Of a DNA stretch of 64,000 nt, positions 18,008 through 27,441 are shown piece after piece. The notes beneath the pieces are model-generated. The model did not search any database, was not told the origin of the DNA, and saw only the letters and a program-made list of their open reading frames with translations. Position 1 is the stretch's first letter; each line of letters starts with the position of its first letter. The stretch is from Salinicola halimionae. Lineage in GTDB: Bacteria > Pseudomonadota > Gammaproteobacteria > Pseudomonadales > Halomonadaceae. The translations under genes were made by a program, and so were the position numbers. The stretch spans positions 12,099 to 76,098 of the forward strand of contig NZ_PZJQ01000003.1 in assembly GCF_003206065.1 (NCBI RefSeq), in the 5' to 3' direction.

Positions 18008-20146
18008 ATGCCCCGCTCGCAGACAACATCGACGCCTCCCGCGATTCACTTTCGCCGCAGTGACGATCCTGACTGGCACTGGCTGGAGTCGCGGGACGAT
18101 CCCCAGGTCAAAGCTTTTCTGCGCTCCGCCAACCGCGAGAGCGACACGTTCTTCGCTCCCCTCAAGACGCTCGAGGACGCCCTCTACGACGGCCATCTGG
18201 CCCGTCGGGAACTCAAGGTCATCGGTCTGCCGACGACGCTGAAACGCTTTCGTTACTGGAGTGAAACCGCCGGCGACGCCGACTATCCGCTATGGTGGCG
18301 CCAGCCAGTAGACAGCACCGGTGCCTCCGAGCTGCTGCTCGATCTCGAGGCGCGCTCACAGGCTCATGACTTTCTCGAGCTCGGCGAGATGGCGATCTCC
18401 TCGGACGAGCAATGGCTAGCCTGGACCGAAGATGCCAGCGGCAACGAGTATTTCGATCTCTACCTGAAACGATTGCCGGACGGCGAACCGCAACGGTTGC
18501 GCCGGCGCATCGGTCCGGATCTGGTATGGGCGGAAGACAACCGCACCCTGTTCTTCACTCGGTACGACGCCACGCAGCGTCCAGCCAGCGTGTGGCTACT
18601 GCGCCCCGAGGACGATCACAGCGAGAAGGTCTTCGAAGAGACCGACGTCGAATTCTGGGTCGGGTTGGGCAAGACCCGCTCGCGCCAGTGGCTGATGCTG
18701 GAAACTGCCTCGAAGGACACTGCCGAGTGTCACCTGATTCCGGCCCATGCCCCGCTGACGCCGCCGGCTTGCGTGCGACCGCGAGAAACCGGGATCGAAT
18801 ACGCGCTCGAGCATCGCGGCGACACATTCTATGTGCTGCATAACCGCGACGGCTCGCATTTTCGACTGGATAGCGCGCCGGTCTCCCGGCCGGACGCCTG
18901 GACGCCGCTGATCCCACACCGAGACGACGTCACGCTGGAGGGCGTCGATGCCTTTGACTGGGGCCTCGTCGTTACCGAGCGTGACCATCACGAGGCTCAG
19001 GTCTATCTGCGTGTAATCGAACTGACGCTCGACGACGGACAGTCCAGTGACAAGCCTGCCGTCGCCGCATTGCCGGAGAACGAGCTTCTCGGCGAGCGGC
19101 TTCCCCTGTTTGATGCGCCCTGCAGTCTGGCGCTCGGCGATACGCCGGACTTCCAGACCCGCAAGCTGCTACTGCGCGAAGAGTCCTTCACGCTGCCGGG
19201 ACGCTGGCTCGAGCACGATCTCGACAGCGGAGAGCAGTGCCTGCTCAAGACCCAGCCTCTCTATGGCGATCTGCGGCCGGAAGACCTGGCCTGCCGCCGG
19301 CTCTGGGCAGAGGGCCACGACGGCGAACGGGTTCCCGTCTCGGTGGTGGCGAGAGCCGACATGCTCGGCCAGTCGCCGATGCCAACGCTACTTTACGGCT
19401 ACGGGGCCTATGGCGAAGTGCTGGACCCCTGGTTCTCGATTGCGCGTCTGGAGCTACTCTCACGGGGCGTCGCCTTCGCCGTCGCTCATGTGCGTGGTGG
19501 CGGCGATCGTGGCGAACCGTGGTATCTGGCGGGCAAACTCGAACACAAGGAAAATAGCTTCAAAGACTTTCTCGCAGCGCGTCATGCCCTGGTGCAGGAC
19601 GGCCTTTCCGATCCGGACCGGATCGCAGCCTACGGCGCCAGCGCCGGCGGCTTGCTGGTCGGGGCAAGTCTCAATCTCGAGCCCGAGGCATTCTGCGCGG
19701 CCATCCTCGACGTGCCTTTCGTCGATGTCCTGCGCACCATGGAAAACCCCGACCTACCGCTGACCACGGCGGAATATACCGAATGGGGGAATCCGGACGA
19801 ACCCGCGGCCCGACGACGCATTCGCGATTATTCACCGCTCGACAACCTCACCGCCCAGCCCTATCCCAGCGTACTGCTGCAGGGCAGCTGGCACGATTCG
19901 CGCGTTCCATACTGGGAGCCCGCCAAGCTCTACGCGCGCATGACCGAACTCGGCAGTGCCCGAGGACCCGTCATTCTTCGAACCGACATGGCGGCCGGGC
20001 ATGGCGGTGCCTCAGGCCGATTCAAGGCGTGGCGGGATAACGCGCGGCAGGATGCTTTCGTGCTATGGGCACTGGGACTGGACGTGGCATCGTCTGACTC
20101 GGCAGAGGAGAAGCCGGCCGCAAACGCCCCAGGGAGCGACCTTTAA
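18008..20146 (+). CDS. ptrB: Oligopeptidase B (S9A serine peptidase)
   Basis: Cytoplasmic endopeptidase that cuts short peptides after Lys and Arg. The product is 712 residues, near the 686 of E. coli PtrB, with an N-terminal beta-propeller and a C-terminal alpha/beta hydrolase domain. The triad is visible as Ser in GASAGGLL, Asp in GSWHDSRVPYWEPAK and His in AGHGGASGR. The acidic specificity segment AEYTEWGNP matches the oligopeptidase B type rather than prolyl oligopeptidase. I start at the ATG at 18008 because the family homology begins soon after; AAGGA is 12 bases upstream, which is rather far. The frame is open to 17849 but those 53 residues look like non-coding sequence. It converges with the ycgN gene. 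Confidence 0.92.
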   Translation: MPRSQTTSTPPAIHFRRSDDPDWHWLESRDDPQVKAFLRSANRESDTFFAPLKTLEDALYDGHLARRELKVIGLPTTLKRFRYWSETAGDADYPLWWRQPVDSTGASELLLDLEARSQAHDFLELGEMAISSDEQWLAWTEDASGNEYFDLYLKRLPDGEPQRLRRRIGPDLVWAEDNRTLFFTRYDATQRPASVWLLRPEDDHSEKVFEETDVEFWVGLGKTRSRQWLMLETASKDTAECHLIPAHAPLTPPACVRPRETGIEYALEHRGDTFYVLHNRDGSHFRLDSAPVSRPDAWTPLIPHRDDVTLEGVDAFDWGLVVTERDHHEAQVYLRVIELTLDDGQSSDKPAVAALPENELLGERLPLFDAPCSLALGDTPDFQTRKLLLREESFTLPGRWLEHDLDSGEQCLLKTQPLYGDLRPEDLACRRLWAEGHDGERVPVSVVARADMLGQSPMPTLLYGYGAYGEVLDPWFSIARLELLSRGVAFAVAHVRGGGDRGEPWYLAGKLEHKENSFKDFLAARHALVQDGLSDPDRIAAYGASAGGLLVGASLNLEPEAFCAAILDVPFVDVLRTMENPDLPLTTAEYTEWGNPDEPAARRRIRDYSPLDNLTAQPYPSVLLQGSWHDSRVPYWEPAKLYARMTELGSARGPVILRTDMAAGHGGASGRFKAWRDNARQDAFVLWALGLDVASSDSAEEKPAANAPGSDL

Positions 20147-20200
20147 CCCCCCGTGCTCCCATGCCCAATACGGCCAAGCGCAGGTCGTTTCGCCCCGGGC

Positions 20201-20656
20201 CTAGGGCCGCTCGTCGAGCGGAATGATGTCGATGATATGCCCCTCATAGTCGGCCTCATCGACATCGTTTTCGCTGACGCCAAAATGGCGAACGCTCATC
20301 TGGCGCTCGTGCATGCGGCGATCGTTGCCACTGCGCAGCGGATGCCAACTCGCCAGCTTCCTTCCCTCGGCAAGACGTCGGTAAGCGCAGCTATGCGGTA
20401 GCCAGTGGAATTCATCGATATTGCTCAGGCTAAGCTGAGTGCACTCCGGCACTTTTTCAAACCGATGATCGTAGTCACTGCAGCGACAGCTATCGATGTC
20501 CAGCAGACGACATGCAACGTTGAGAGTGGCGACATCCCCGGTATCCGCGTCTTCCATCTTGACCAGGCAGCACTTGCCGCAACCGTCGCAGAGCGCCTCC
20601 CACTCGGGTTGCGTCAGTTCCTCGAGAGAAAAGCGCTCCCAGAATCGTTCGCGCAT
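20201..20656 (-). CDS. ycgN: YcgN family cysteine-cluster protein (UPF0260)
   Basis: Small conserved protein of 151 residues with the CDGCGKCC cluster near the N-terminus and further cysteines (CRLLDIDSCRCSDY, ECTQL), typical of the YkgJ/YcgN group of predicted metal or Fe-S binders. The biochemical role is not established. The ATG at 20656 has GAGGAGAT five bases upstream; the longer frame to 20725 would run into ycgL. It is the last gene of rnd-ycgL-ycgN. Confidence 0.9.
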   Translation of the reverse strand: MRERFWERFSLEELTQPEWEALCDGCGKCCLVKMEDADTGDVATLNVACRLLDIDSCRCSDYDHRFEKVPECTQLSLSNIDEFHWLPHSCAYRRLAEGRKLASWHPLRSGNDRRMHERQMSVRHFGVSENDVDEADYEGHIIDIIPLDERP

Positions 20657-20721
20657 ATCGATCTCCTCACTGGGGTTGGGAACCTGGTCTTGCCGCGAAT
20701 CTGCGTCATGTTCCGTCGGGA

Positions 20722-21054
20722 TCAAACATCTCGCGGGGTGAACAAGTCCAGCATTTCGGGGTCTTTGGCCGGCGGCATCTGCAGGTAGAAGCCTTGCTCG
20801 CGAATGTCAGCCATGACGCGGACCACGTCGACGCGAGACAGCGGGCGCTCGGACCGCAACAACATCGTCATCACGGGAATCGGCGGGCCGAAATGCTCGC
20901 GTAACGCCTTTGGCACTGGCGCCATGCCCTGGGTCTTGTCGAGGTAGAGATACATTTCATCGCGCCGCGGACTCTTGACCACCTCGCAAATCAACCGATC
21001 GGACCCGTTCACGCCATGATCAGGCTGACTCATGCCATGACCAGACTCGTTCAT
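20722..21054 (-). CDS. ycgL: YcgL domain protein
   Basis: A 110-residue protein with the YcgL domain (LICEVVKSPRRDEMYLYLDK, then a hydrophobic core and MPPAKDPEM near the end). The family is small, soluble and of unknown function. Its start overlaps the rnd stop by four bases (ATGA), so it is translationally coupled to RNase D. A second ATG seven codons in is possible. The long frame to 21222 is only a shadow of rnd. Confidence 0.88.
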   Translation of the reverse strand: MNESGHGMSQPDHGVNGSDRLICEVVKSPRRDEMYLYLDKTQGMAPVPKALREHFGPPIPVMTMLLRSERPLSRVDVVRVMADIREQGFYLQMPPAKDPEMLDLFTPRDV

Positions 21055-22175
21055 GCCGAGGCCTGCTCGGCGAGCGCCTGCTGCCAGTCCGCCGAAAGCT
21101 GTTGTCCGCGCCATCCGCTCGGCAACGGCAACGGCGCCTGGTCGAGATGAGCGGTGACTATCGTTTCCATTTCCGCCCGATTGGCGAGTCGCTCGGGGGC
21201 CACGCCCAGCGTTTCGGCGCAAGCCTGCACGATCTGCTTCAATGCCTTGAGCCGACGCTTGAACGCCGGAGTGGTCGGCACCGGCAACGGTTTGCCAAGC
21301 TCGGCTTCGTCGCGGTGTTGAGCCGTCTTCACCAGCGCCAGCAGAGCGTCGCCCTCGCGCTTGATCAGACCGGGTGTCATGCCGTCGATGGCCGCCAGCT
21401 CATAGCGATTCTGGGGCATCGCTTCGGCGATCGCGAACAGCAGGTTGTCCTTGACCAGCCACCCGCGCGGCACGTCGCGGCGCCGCACCTCGCCCTCGCG
21501 CCAGAGCGTGAGTTCACGATACGCCTCGACCTGGCGCGGCGTCAGGCGCCATAGCTGGCGATGTCGGGTGTACCACTGTTCGTGGGAAGCCTCATCGCGC
21601 CCCAGGCTCAGCGCCGCGCACTCCTCTGCAAGCCAATCCTCGCGCCCCAGTTGAATCAGCGCCTGGCGCTGCTGCTCCCAGATCGCCGGGAGAAACACCA
21701 CGTCGAGCGCGGCGTAATCGAGCTGGGCCGGTGTCAACGGCCGGTCGAGCCAGTTGGAACGCGTCTCTTCCTTGGGCAGATCAACGCCGCAGCGCTGCGC
21801 GACCAGCCTTCGATAGCCCATTGCCGCATCGGTGCCCAGGAAGGATTCGGCAACCTGGGTATCCACCAGTGGTGCCAGAGTGACGCCCGCCCATAGCGAC
21901 AGCACGTCGAGATCCTCGCTACACGCATGAATCAGCTTCAGCGGGCCTCCGCTCAGCAACTGCTGGAACGCCTCGCTCACCGCCACCGCCTTCGGATCGA
22001 TCAGATAGACCACGTCTCCTGCCGTCAGCTGAAGCAGCGCCGGCACCGGAAAGAAACTGGATTCGCGGAAGAACTCGGTATCCAGCGCCACGATATCCGC
22101 CTTGATCAGCGCGTCATGAGCGGCCTGCAACTCTTCCGGGGTATCGACCCAACGTAGCGAATACTCAAAACTCAT
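21051..22175 (-). CDS. rnd: Ribonuclease D
   Basis: 3'-5' exoribonuclease that trims tRNA precursors. The 374-residue protein matches E. coli RNase D (375). The DEDD exonuclease domain starts with ALDTEFFRESSFFPVPALLQ, has HACSEDLDVLS for the second acidic site, and ends with LDYAALDVVFLPAIW. HRDC-type helical domains follow (about 210-370). It is the first gene of rnd-ycgL-ycgN. Confidence 0.96.
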   Translation of the reverse strand: MSFEYSLRWVDTPEELQAAHDALIKADIVALDTEFFRESSFFPVPALLQLTAGDVVYLIDPKAVAVSEAFQQLLSGGPLKLIHACSEDLDVLSLWAGVTLAPLVDTQVAESFLGTDAAMGYRRLVAQRCGVDLPKEETRSNWLDRPLTPAQLDYAALDVVFLPAIWEQQRQALIQLGREDWLAEECAALSLGRDEASHEQWYTRHRQLWRLTPRQVEAYRELTLWREGEVRRRDVPRGWLVKDNLLFAIAEAMPQNRYELAAIDGMTPGLIKREGDALLALVKTAQHRDEAELGKPLPVPTTPAFKRRLKALKQIVQACAETLGVAPERLANRAEMETIVTAHLDQAPLPLPSGWRGQQLSADWQQALAEQASA

Positions 22176-22260
22176 TCAGGTTCCTTGGCCACGAGCGCGG
22201 CCCTGCGAGAAGGCACGGGATGACCCGTCTCGACAGGAGCACGGGCATCGCGGCAATGTC

Positions 22261-22866
22261 TCATTCGTGGGAAAACGGCTGCCGACCCTGGAATGCCCGG
22301 CTCAAGGTGCCCCCGTCGACGTACTCGAGTTCGCCGCCCATGGGCACGCCGTAGGCCAGACGTGAAACGGTCGCCTCTCGACCCACCAGATGCTCGGCGA
22401 TGTAGTGTGCGGTAGCTTCGCCTTCGATCGTCGGATTAGTCGCCAGAATGATCTCGCCGACGGTTTCGTGGGAGAGTCGCAGCTCCAACTGGTCAAGGCC
22501 GATATCATCGGGCCCGATACCATCGAGCGGCGACAGATGACCGTGCAGTACGAAGTACTGACCGCGATACCCGCCGGCCTGCTCGATCGCCAGCATATCG
22601 GCCGGCGATTCGACCACGCATAGCTGCGCCGAATCGCGACGCGGATCCTGGCACACGCCACACAGGGCTTCCTCGGTCAGCGTGCGACACCGTTCGCAAT
22701 AACCGACCCGCTCGATAGCCTGAGTCAACGCCTGGGAAAGCCGCCGCCCGCCGTCGCGATCTCGCTCCAGCAGATGCAACGCCATGCGCTGAGCGGTCTT
22801 TGGCCCGACGCCGGGCAGTACTCGCAGACTGTCCAGCAATTGCTCGACCAGCGGAGAAAAGCTCAT
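22261..22866 (-). CDS. recR: Recombination mediator RecR
   Basis: Acts with RecF and RecO to load RecA on gapped DNA. The product has 201 residues, the standard length. It has the N-terminal helix-hairpin-helix ([20 protein letters not shown]), a four-cysteine zinc site ([16 protein letters not shown] then C) and a Toprim domain ([13 protein letters not shown]). Its ATG overlaps the ybaB stop by one base (TGATG), in the widely conserved order dnaX-ybaB-recR. Confidence 0.97.
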   Translation of the reverse strand: MSFSPLVEQLLDSLRVLPGVGPKTAQRMALHLLERDRDGGRRLSQALTQAIERVGYCERCRTLTEEALCGVCQDPRRDSAQLCVVESPADMLAIEQAGGYRGQYFVLHGHLSPLDGIGPDDIGLDQLELRLSHETVGEIILATNPTIEGEATAHYIAEHLVGREATVSRLAYGVPMGGELEYVDGGTLSRAFQGRQPFSHE

Positions 22867-23192
22867 CAGAACGGCAACTTCATCCCGGCGGGCAAATCGA
22901 GCCCGGAAGAGACTTCTTCCATTCGCGCCTTGGACTGCGTCTCGACCTTGCGTGACGCGTCGTTGACGGCCGCGGCCAGCAGATCCTCAAGCAGCTCCTT
23001 GTCTTCCTGCATCAGGGAGGGATCAATCTCGACCCGACTGACATCATGGCGACCGTTCATGGTGACCTTGATCATGCCTGCGCCGGCCTCGCCCGAGACT
23101 TCCATCTGGGCGATCTCTTCCTGAACCTGCTGCATCTTTTCCTGCATTTCCTGAGCCTGCTTCATCAGGTTGCCCATGCCACCTTTGAACAT
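22866..23192 (-). CDS. ybaB: YbaB/EbfC nucleoid-associated protein
   Basis: A 108-residue DNA-binding protein of the YbaB/EbfC family. It starts with a Gly/Met-rich segment ([26 protein letters not shown]) and a long amphipathic helix, followed by a small beta sheet (VKVTMNG-like [18 protein letters not shown]). It lies 39 bases after dnaX and is coupled to recR. Confidence 0.95.
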   Translation of the reverse strand: MFKGGMGNLMKQAQEMQEKMQQVQEEIAQMEVSGEAGAGMIKVTMNGRHDVSRVEIDPSLMQEDKELLEDLLAAAVNDASRKVETQSKARMEEVSSGLDLPAGMKLPF

Positions 23193-23231
23193 GACGAACT
23201 CCTTGGAGATTGAGAGTATGGCTTGAGAGCG

Positions 23232-25460
23232 TCACACACGAGCGGTGGTGACGCTCTCTTCGATCAATCGGGCGCCGAAACGCGCCTCCAGTTCCTGGAT
23301 ATGCGGGTCGCCCCGTAACGCTTCAACGGCACGGACATGGCGCTCGCGTGATTCGCGATCGCGCTTGGCCTTGGCGGTCTCCCGAGAGCCATCCAGCTCG
23401 GCAACGTCAATTTCGAGACGACGCACATAGCCGAGCCCCGCCAATGCCTTGGTGATACGTTCGACATGAAGCTCCGACAGCATTGCCGACTGCCCGGGAT
23501 CCAGCGTGATCCTGAGCACGCTGCCATCGTCGCTGTCGACGACGCAGTGCGCGGCAAGATTGCGAGTCAGACCGCCGATGTCGAGCTGATCGAACTGCTC
23601 CAACCACCCCGCGTGGTCGAGGGTATTTTCCGCCGCGGACGGCGAGGCCTGAGCCATGTCGCTCGGCGCTGGTGACTGCATGGCCGGTGTATCTGCCAGC
23701 CGAGCGACACGGCCGTCGATATCGGCATCGGCGCCGCTATCGGCCAAGTCTTTCGAGTCCGCCGCCTCCGATGGGATCATCGCCGAATCGTCGGCAGGCT
23801 TCTCTGCTTGGCCGGCCCAGGCATAAGTATCGTCGTCGAACCGGGCACCGCCATCGAACCTGGACTCCTCGTCTAACGAAGCCCCGTCACCGTAGCTGGC
23901 CTCACCGCTGAATGGAGCATCGTCGATCTCGGTACTCCCGACCTCACTTGGGCCAGTCTCCTGGCTCTGGGGAGCGGCGCCCGGCTCTTCCTCACGGGCA
24001 GTCGGCGTCGCTTGCAGACCTTGCGTCGGTGGCGTATCGATCGGCGTCGATTCCGGTTCGATCGACCAGGGTGGTCGGTCATCCATCGTCGGGGCGCTGT
24101 CATGCGACGGTGTGTCAGAACGGATCACCGCCCTCTCCGCAGACGCTGACGCGGCGCCTGACATTGCCGAGGGCTCGGCGTCAGCCGGCGCGACAGGGCT
24201 GTCATCAGGGGTTGCAGCAGGCACGCGGCTACGCTCTATCTGACTAGCTTCTGACTGACTAGGCTCTGGCCGACTGGTTTCTGGCTGAACAGCCGCTTGT
24301 TGACCCGTTTCCGACTGGCTATGCGAGTGTTGAACGCCGCGCAGCGGCAAGTCGGCCTGGGGCGGAGTCGGCACGCCCTGTGGCCGGAACGCCAGCATCC
24401 GCAGCAGTGTCATCTCCAGCGCCGAGCGGGTATCCGGAGCATTGTCGATGTCCCCCCGACCCTGCAGCGCGATCTGGTAGTAAAGCTGAACATCTTCCGC
24501 GGTGAAACGCCCGGCCAGTGCCAGCAGCTCGTCACGATCGCCGTGACCATTGTCCAGGGCGCCGGGCACCATCTGCGCGATCGCCAGGCGATGCATGAGG
24601 CCGGACAGCTCATCGAGTACGCCGGCAAAATCGGGCCCCTGCTCCGCCAGCGCCGCCACCTCAGCCAATAGTCGTTCTGCATCGACATCCGCCAGCGCCT
24701 GAGCCAGCGCGATGAGATGGGCGTGATCCAGCGTGCCTAGCATGGCGGCCACGTCTTCCCGCCGTACCTCGCCGTCACCAAAGGCGATGGCCTGATCGGT
24801 CAGACTCATGGCATCACGCATCGAGCCATCGGCGGCCTTGCCGAGCAGCCATAGCGCCTGGGGATCGAAAGCGACCTGCTCGGCTTCGAGAACGCGAGTC
24901 AGATGCTCGACGACGCGCTCCGGCGGCATGTTCTTGAGTGTGAACTGCAGACAACGCGAGAGTACCGTCACCGGCAATTTCTGCGGATCCGTGGTCGCCA
25001 GCAGGAATTTGACGTGGGGCGGCGGCTCCTCGAGCGTTTTGAGCAGCGCGTTGAAACTATGTGTCGATAGCATGTGAACCTCATCGATGAGGTACACCTT
25101 GTAACGCCCCTGAGTCGGCGCGTACTGAACGTTGTCCAGCAGCTCGCGAGTATCTTCCACCTTGGTGCGTGACGCGGCATCGACTTCGATCAGATCGACG
25201 AAGCGGCCGCTATCGATATCGCGGCAGGTCTGGCACTGGCCACACGGCTTGGACGTTACGCCCTGCTCGCAGTTGAGGCACTTGGCCAGAATTCGCGCCA
25301 GCGTCGTCTTGCCGACACCGCGGGTGCCGGTAAACAGATAGGCGTGATGCAATCGCCCTTGATCGAGAGCATTGACCAAGGCGCGGCTGACATGCTCCTG
25401 ACCGACCAATTCATGGAAGGTACGCGGGCGCCATTTACGGGCCAGAACCTGATAACTCAT
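23232..25460 (-). CDS. dnaX: DNA polymerase III subunit tau (DnaX)
   Basis: Clamp-loader ATPase and replisome organiser. Residues 1-370 are the AAA+ core: Walker A GTRGVGKTT, a four-cysteine zinc module (CLNCEQGVTSKPCGQCQTC), DEVHML and the sensor LSRCLQF. A Ser/Gln/Glu/Asp-rich linker of roughly 240 residues follows, then the C-terminal tau domain (LDHAGWLEQFDQLDIGG...). The total of 742 residues exceeds the 643 of E. coli, mostly through this linker. I see no A-rich slippery heptamer in the coding strand, so the short gamma form made by frameshifting in E. coli is not predicted. The ATG at 25460 (MSYQVLARKWRP) is chosen by homology; GAGGAG is 11 bases upstream. Confidence 0.96.
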   Translation of the reverse strand: MSYQVLARKWRPRTFHELVGQEHVSRALVNALDQGRLHHAYLFTGTRGVGKTTLARILAKCLNCEQGVTSKPCGQCQTCRDIDSGRFVDLIEVDAASRTKVEDTRELLDNVQYAPTQGRYKVYLIDEVHMLSTHSFNALLKTLEEPPPHVKFLLATTDPQKLPVTVLSRCLQFTLKNMPPERVVEHLTRVLEAEQVAFDPQALWLLGKAADGSMRDAMSLTDQAIAFGDGEVRREDVAAMLGTLDHAHLIALAQALADVDAERLLAEVAALAEQGPDFAGVLDELSGLMHRLAIAQMVPGALDNGHGDRDELLALAGRFTAEDVQLYYQIALQGRGDIDNAPDTRSALEMTLLRMLAFRPQGVPTPPQADLPLRGVQHSHSQSETGQQAAVQPETSRPEPSQSEASQIERSRVPAATPDDSPVAPADAEPSAMSGAASASAERAVIRSDTPSHDSAPTMDDRPPWSIEPESTPIDTPPTQGLQATPTAREEEPGAAPQSQETGPSEVGSTEIDDAPFSGEASYGDGASLDEESRFDGGARFDDDTYAWAGQAEKPADDSAMIPSEAADSKDLADSGADADIDGRVARLADTPAMQSPAPSDMAQASPSAAENTLDHAGWLEQFDQLDIGGLTRNLAAHCVVDSDDGSVLRITLDPGQSAMLSELHVERITKALAGLGYVRRLEIDVAELDGSRETAKAKRDRESRERHVRAVEALRGDPHIQELEARFGARLIEESVTTARV

Positions 25461-25690
25461 GCGGCGCGATACTCCTCGCAGATAGGCTCGCGGCTGGACG
25501 TGATCGAAAGGAGCCGGCGCGGACACGATCAAAACCCAGGTCTAGAGGTGCGTGCCAACGTCGATGATCCGGATGATCCGATAGTAATCGGGCCATTCTA
25601 GCAGGGTCGGGAGAAAACTGACGAGGCGGGTAGCAGCGACTTGGTCGCCTGAATCCATAGCGGGCCAAATTGAGTAGAGCCCCAAAATGG

Positions 25691-25803
25691 AGGCGGCCCC
25701 GACCAGCCACATCCCGGCACACGCGACCACCACTACCGTTGCTCCCTTCCGGGCCTGGCGGGGTTTGCGGTTTTGCGTTGCGGGAGGACCGGTAAGGGCC
25801 ACC
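25691..25803 (-). ncRNA. ffs: Signal recognition particle 4.5S RNA
   Basis: About 113 bases on the minus strand, upstream of dnaX. The diagnostic SRP tetraloop segment CAGGCCCGGAAGGGAGCA and the downstream GCGUGUGCCGGGAUG match bacterial 4.5S RNA closely. The ends GGTGGCCC (25796-25803) and GGGGCCGCC (25692-25700) pair to close the long hairpin. The RNA binds Ffh to target nascent membrane proteins. The ends are set by base pairing and may be off by a few bases. Confidence 0.95.
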
Positions 25804-25883
25804 ATAGTTCGAAGCTTCAACGCCAAGCGTGGCTTCGAATGCCGACAAAGTCTGTTTCTTCAAGACGTTGCCGAGCGGGACGC

Positions 25884-25912
25884 ACTATATCAGCGTGATG
25901 ATGCTTGAGCAA
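25884..25912 (-). promoter_or_regulatory. Candidate sigma-70 promoter for ffs
   Basis: On the minus strand TTGCTC (25907-25912) and TATAGT (25884-25889) are separated by exactly 17 bases and followed by a GC-rich discriminator. Transcription would begin about 80 bases before the mature ffs 5' end. A hairpin (TTCGAAGC at 25808-25815 and GCTTCGAA at 25832-25839) lies in that leader. Confidence 0.5.
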
Positions 25913-26012
25913 CCAGCGTGCCAATACTCGTGGACGAATCGCCACTCATCGAGACGAAATGACTGCTATGTTGAATGACGCCCTAAACCCATACGTCATC
26001 GGGAGTTGCAAC

Positions 26013-26999
26013 ATGGATTATCGTCGTCTCGGCCGCACCGGCCTCAAGGTTTCTCCTTTATGTCTCGGCACCATGACCTACGGCACACCACAGTGGCGCG
26101 ACTGGGTCCTGGACGACACACAGAGCCGCCCTTTCCTTCAGCAGGCACTCGACGCCGGGATCAATTTCTTCGATACCGCCGACATGTACTCCAATGGCGA
26201 GTCGGAGCGAGTCGTCGGCAAGGCGCTCAAGGATTTCGCACGCCGAGAAGAGGTCGTGCTGGCAACCAAGGTCTACAACCCGACCGGTAACCAATCTCCC
26301 AACGAGCGCGGATTGTCACGCAAGCATATCCATCATGCCATCGACGCATCGCTTGAACGCCTCGGCATGGATTACGTCGATCTTTACCAGACTCATCGCT
26401 GGGATTACGACACGCCGATCGAAGAGACCATGGAAGCGCTCCACGAGGTCGTCAAAGCGGGCAAGGCGCGCTATATCGGCGCTTCCAGCATGCATGCTTG
26501 GCAGTTCGCCAAGGCCCAGCATGTCGCGGAGCGCAACGGATGGACGAAATTCGCCACCATGCAGCCGATGGTCAATCTGATCTATCGCGAGGAAGAGCGC
26601 GAGATGATCCCTCAGTGTCTGGACCAAGGTGTGGGTGTCATCCCCTGGAGTCCGCTTGCCCGTGGCATTCTTGCCGGCAGCAAGCCGGTCGGTAGCGAAG
26701 GCGGCACCACCCGCGCCAAGAGCGACGAGCAAATGCGCAACTGGAAACTGGGGCTCGATCGTGACGCCCCGGTGATCGAAGCGCTGCAGCAAGTTGCCGA
26801 ATCCCGAAACGTGTCACCTGCCCAGATCGCATTGGCTTGGGTGCTGCAGAAGCCCGGCATCACCGCTCCGATCATCGGTGCCAGCAAATCGCATCATCTT
26901 GATCAGGCGCTCGGTGCGTTAGATATCTCGTTGACGGCGGATGAGGTCGAAACACTCGAAGCGCCTTACGTGCCGCATGAAGTCGTCGGGTTCGAGTGA
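26013..26999 (+). CDS. Aldo/keto reductase, YajO-like
   Basis: NADPH-dependent oxidoreductase with a TIM-barrel fold, 328 residues. It opens with MDYRRLGRTGLKVSPLCLGTMTYG, typical of the YajO/Tas branch. The catalytic Asp and Tyr are in FFDTADMYSNG, the Lys in LATKVYNP and the His in YQTHRWD. The cofactor end is PIIGASKSHHLDQAL. The substrate is unknown. The ATG at 26013 has GGGAG seven bases upstream. It lies on the plus strand just before phhB but is probably separate. Confidence 0.87.
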   Translation: MDYRRLGRTGLKVSPLCLGTMTYGTPQWRDWVLDDTQSRPFLQQALDAGINFFDTADMYSNGESERVVGKALKDFARREEVVLATKVYNPTGNQSPNERGLSRKHIHHAIDASLERLGMDYVDLYQTHRWDYDTPIEETMEALHEVVKAGKARYIGASSMHAWQFAKAQHVAERNGWTKFATMQPMVNLIYREEEREMIPQCLDQGVGVIPWSPLARGILAGSKPVGSEGGTTRAKSDEQMRNWKLGLDRDAPVIEALQQVAESRNVSPAQIALAWVLQKPGITAPIIGASKSHHLDQALGALDISLTADEVETLEAPYVPHEVVGFE

Positions 27000-27040
27000 T
27001 CAGCCCTCAAGGCTCGCGTGATTTTTCCTCGCCCGCACCG

Positions 27041-27054
27041 TTTGTCATGACAAA
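27041..27054. promoter_or_regulatory. 14-bp palindrome upstream of phhB
   Basis: TTTGTCATGACAAA is a perfect palindrome 40 bases before the phhB start, within the only gap between the aldo/keto reductase gene and phhB. It is a candidate operator. It does not match the TGTAA-N6-TTACA form of TyrR/PhhR boxes. The binding factor is unknown. Confidence 0.4.
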
Positions 27055-27093
27055 GCCGCATGACGCTTACCGTTCCTGCAGGGAGACCCAGCC

Positions 27094-27441
27094 ATGACGG
27101 CACTTGCCAAGCAGCACTGCGTCGCCTGTGATAGGCATGCAGCGACATTGACACCGGAGGAAGTCGCCCCACTGATGCTCGAACTGCCCGAGTGGCAGAT
27201 CGTGGAGTGCGATGGCATCATGCAATTGCAGCGAAGCTTCACGTTTCGCACTTTCGCGCAGGCTCTGAACTTCACCAATCGTGTGGGCGAACTCGCCGAG
27301 TCGCAAGGCCATCACCCGGCAATCACCACCGAATGGGGCAAGACCACCGTGACCTGGTGGACGCACAAGATCAGAGGCCTGCATCGCAATGATTTCATCA
27401 TGGCCGGTAAAACCGACGAGGTAGCGCACTCCCATGTTTGA
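27094..27441 (+). CDS. phhB: Pterin-4a-carbinolamine dehydratase PhhB
   Basis: Recycles the pterin cofactor of phenylalanine hydroxylase. The 115-residue protein shows the active-site signature [20 protein letters not shown] and the ending [22 protein letters not shown] lies eight bases before the ATG. The next gene, an aromatic aminotransferase, overlaps its end by eight bases, as in the Pseudomonas phhABC operon. The hydroxylase gene phhA, expected directly upstream, is missing here; an aldo/keto reductase occupies that place. Confidence 0.94.
   Translation: MTALAKQHCVACDRHAATLTPEEVAPLMLELPEWQIVECDGIMQLQRSFTFRTFAQALNFTNRVGELAESQGHHPAITTEWGKTTVTWWTHKIRGLHRNDFIMAGKTDEVAHSHV

Noticed and set aside
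23232-25460. Programmed frameshift producing a gamma form of DnaX
   Set aside because: No run of six A or an A-AAA-AAG-type heptamer is seen on the coding strand.
25808-25839. The TTCGAAGC inverted repeat as a tRNA or factor-independent terminator
   Set aside because: The TTCGAA resembles a T-arm but no other arms fit, and there is no T-run.
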